A stretch of 64,000 nt of DNA, taken from Bathymodiolus brooksi (Eukaryota > Mollusca > Bivalvia > Mytilida > Modiolidae). How positions within the stretch are numbered: the stretch's first letter is position 1; every line of letters begins with the position of its first letter. The position numbers and the translations under genes are program-made. This document shows positions 63,601 through 64,000 of the stretch, in pieces. The stretch is from assembly GCA_963680875.1 (NCBI GenBank), contig OY804580.1, positions 95,509,353-95,573,352 of the forward strand, given 5' to 3'. Under the pieces are notes generated by a model. That model had not been told where the DNA came from. It ran no database searches and worked only from the letters and a program-made list of their open reading frames with translations.

Positions 63601-64000
63601 TCTGTCGTTTGATTTAGTACTTCTGATTACCCGTTTGATATCTTTATATTGTAGTGTCTGTCGTTTGATTTAGGACTTCTGATTACCCGTTTGATATCTT
63701 CACATTGTAGTGTCTGTCGTTTGATTTAGGACTTCTGATTACCTGTTTGATATCTTTATATTGTAGTGTCTGTCGTTTGATTTAGTATTTCTGATTACCC
63801 GTTTGGTATCTTTGCATTGTAGTGTCTGTCGTTTGATTTAGGACTTCTGATTACCCGTTTGGTATCTTTATATTGTAGTGTCTGTCGTTTGATTTAGGAC
63901 TTCTAATTACCTGTTTGATATCTTCACATTGTAGTGTCTGTCGTTTGATTTAGGACTTCTGATTACCTGTTTGATATCTTTATATTGTAGTGTCTGTCGT
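45672..64000 (+). repeat. 56-bp satellite array, right block (327 units plus 17 bp, continues)
   Basis: Same monomer, orientation and phase as the left block; no length change within units was found over these 18.3 kb. The array runs off the window at 64000, so its full size is unknown. After 62134 the units leave the 9240-bp duplication and become a mixed segment that again contains TTGC-type units, TTGAATTAGG near 63163 and a private CTGTCAATTG near 62986. Confidence 0.99.
49960..52894 (+). repeat. 16/32-monomer (896/1792-bp) periodicity
   Basis: GTGGCTG units recur at 50046, 50942, 51838 and 52734, and CTGTTGTTTGATTTATG units near 50163, 51059, 51955 and 52851, always 896 bases apart. Other marks, such as GTAGTATCTG (about 49988 and 51780), repeat only every 1792 bases, so the true block is 32 monomers made of two related halves. 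The same pattern is present 9240 bases further on. Confidence 0.82.

Noticed and set aside
1997..64000. CRISPR array
   Set aside because: Units abut with no unique spacers, the period is a pure 56-bp tandem, and the flank looks eukaryotic; no cas-like gene is present.
1997..64000. Coding tandem-repeat protein encoded by the array
   Set aside because: 56 is not divisible by three and the monomer carries stops that fall in all frames on both strands, so no long frame exists.

Overview
The window is eukaryotic, AT-rich, non-coding DNA dominated by one satellite array. About 96.5% of it (1997 to the right edge) is a head-to-tail tandem repeat with a 56-bp monomer: 776 whole units from 1997 to 45447, a 16-bp partial unit, a 208-bp non-canonical spacer (45464-45671), then 327 whole units and a partial one that runs off the right edge. 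I found only five one-base length changes in the array (near 5060, 5975, 9258, 10063 and 43293); all other variation I saw is substitution or gain/loss of whole monomers. The monomer closes every reading frame, so nothing in the array codes for protein.

The left 2 kb is ordinary flank. It holds a short 45-bp minisatellite with a hairpin in each unit (1-150), several small inverted repeats, a likely decayed SINE tail of the type common in molluscs (about 1195-1251, recognised from memory), and on the minus strand one candidate exon (1331-1464) that looks like part of an actinoporin-like pore-forming protein. Together these suggest a marine invertebrate, most likely a mollusc, but only at moderate to low confidence. 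No bacterial, phage or CRISPR feature is present.

Inside the array the monomers differ at a few recurrent sites (C/T before GTTTG, GATATC/GGTATC, TTAT/TCAC/TTGC before ATTG, TAGG/TAGT, CTGATT/CTAATT, GTGTCTG/GTGGCTG). These work as a barcode and reveal nested duplications. Pairs of neighbouring blocks are near-identical at about 75 monomers (2.1-10.3 kb), 35 monomers (10.1-14.1 kb), 27 monomers (17.15-20.17 kb, again at 24.1-27.05 kb), 104-106 monomers (25.9-37.6 kb, containing a 30-monomer pair) and 165 monomers (43.65-62.13 kb, containing 45-monomer pairs and a 16-monomer periodicity). The array therefore grew by repeated duplication of long multi-monomer blocks.

The most unusual spot is the spacer at 45464-45671. 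It occupies exactly four monomer lengths, so the 56-bp phase is the same on both sides, and three related blocks carry ordinary monomers at the equivalent position. It contains degenerate ~39-49 bp units that share their first bases with the satellite monomer, and an 11-base piece of them recurs at the array's left edge. No gene system can be supported; the interest is in how the satellite is built.
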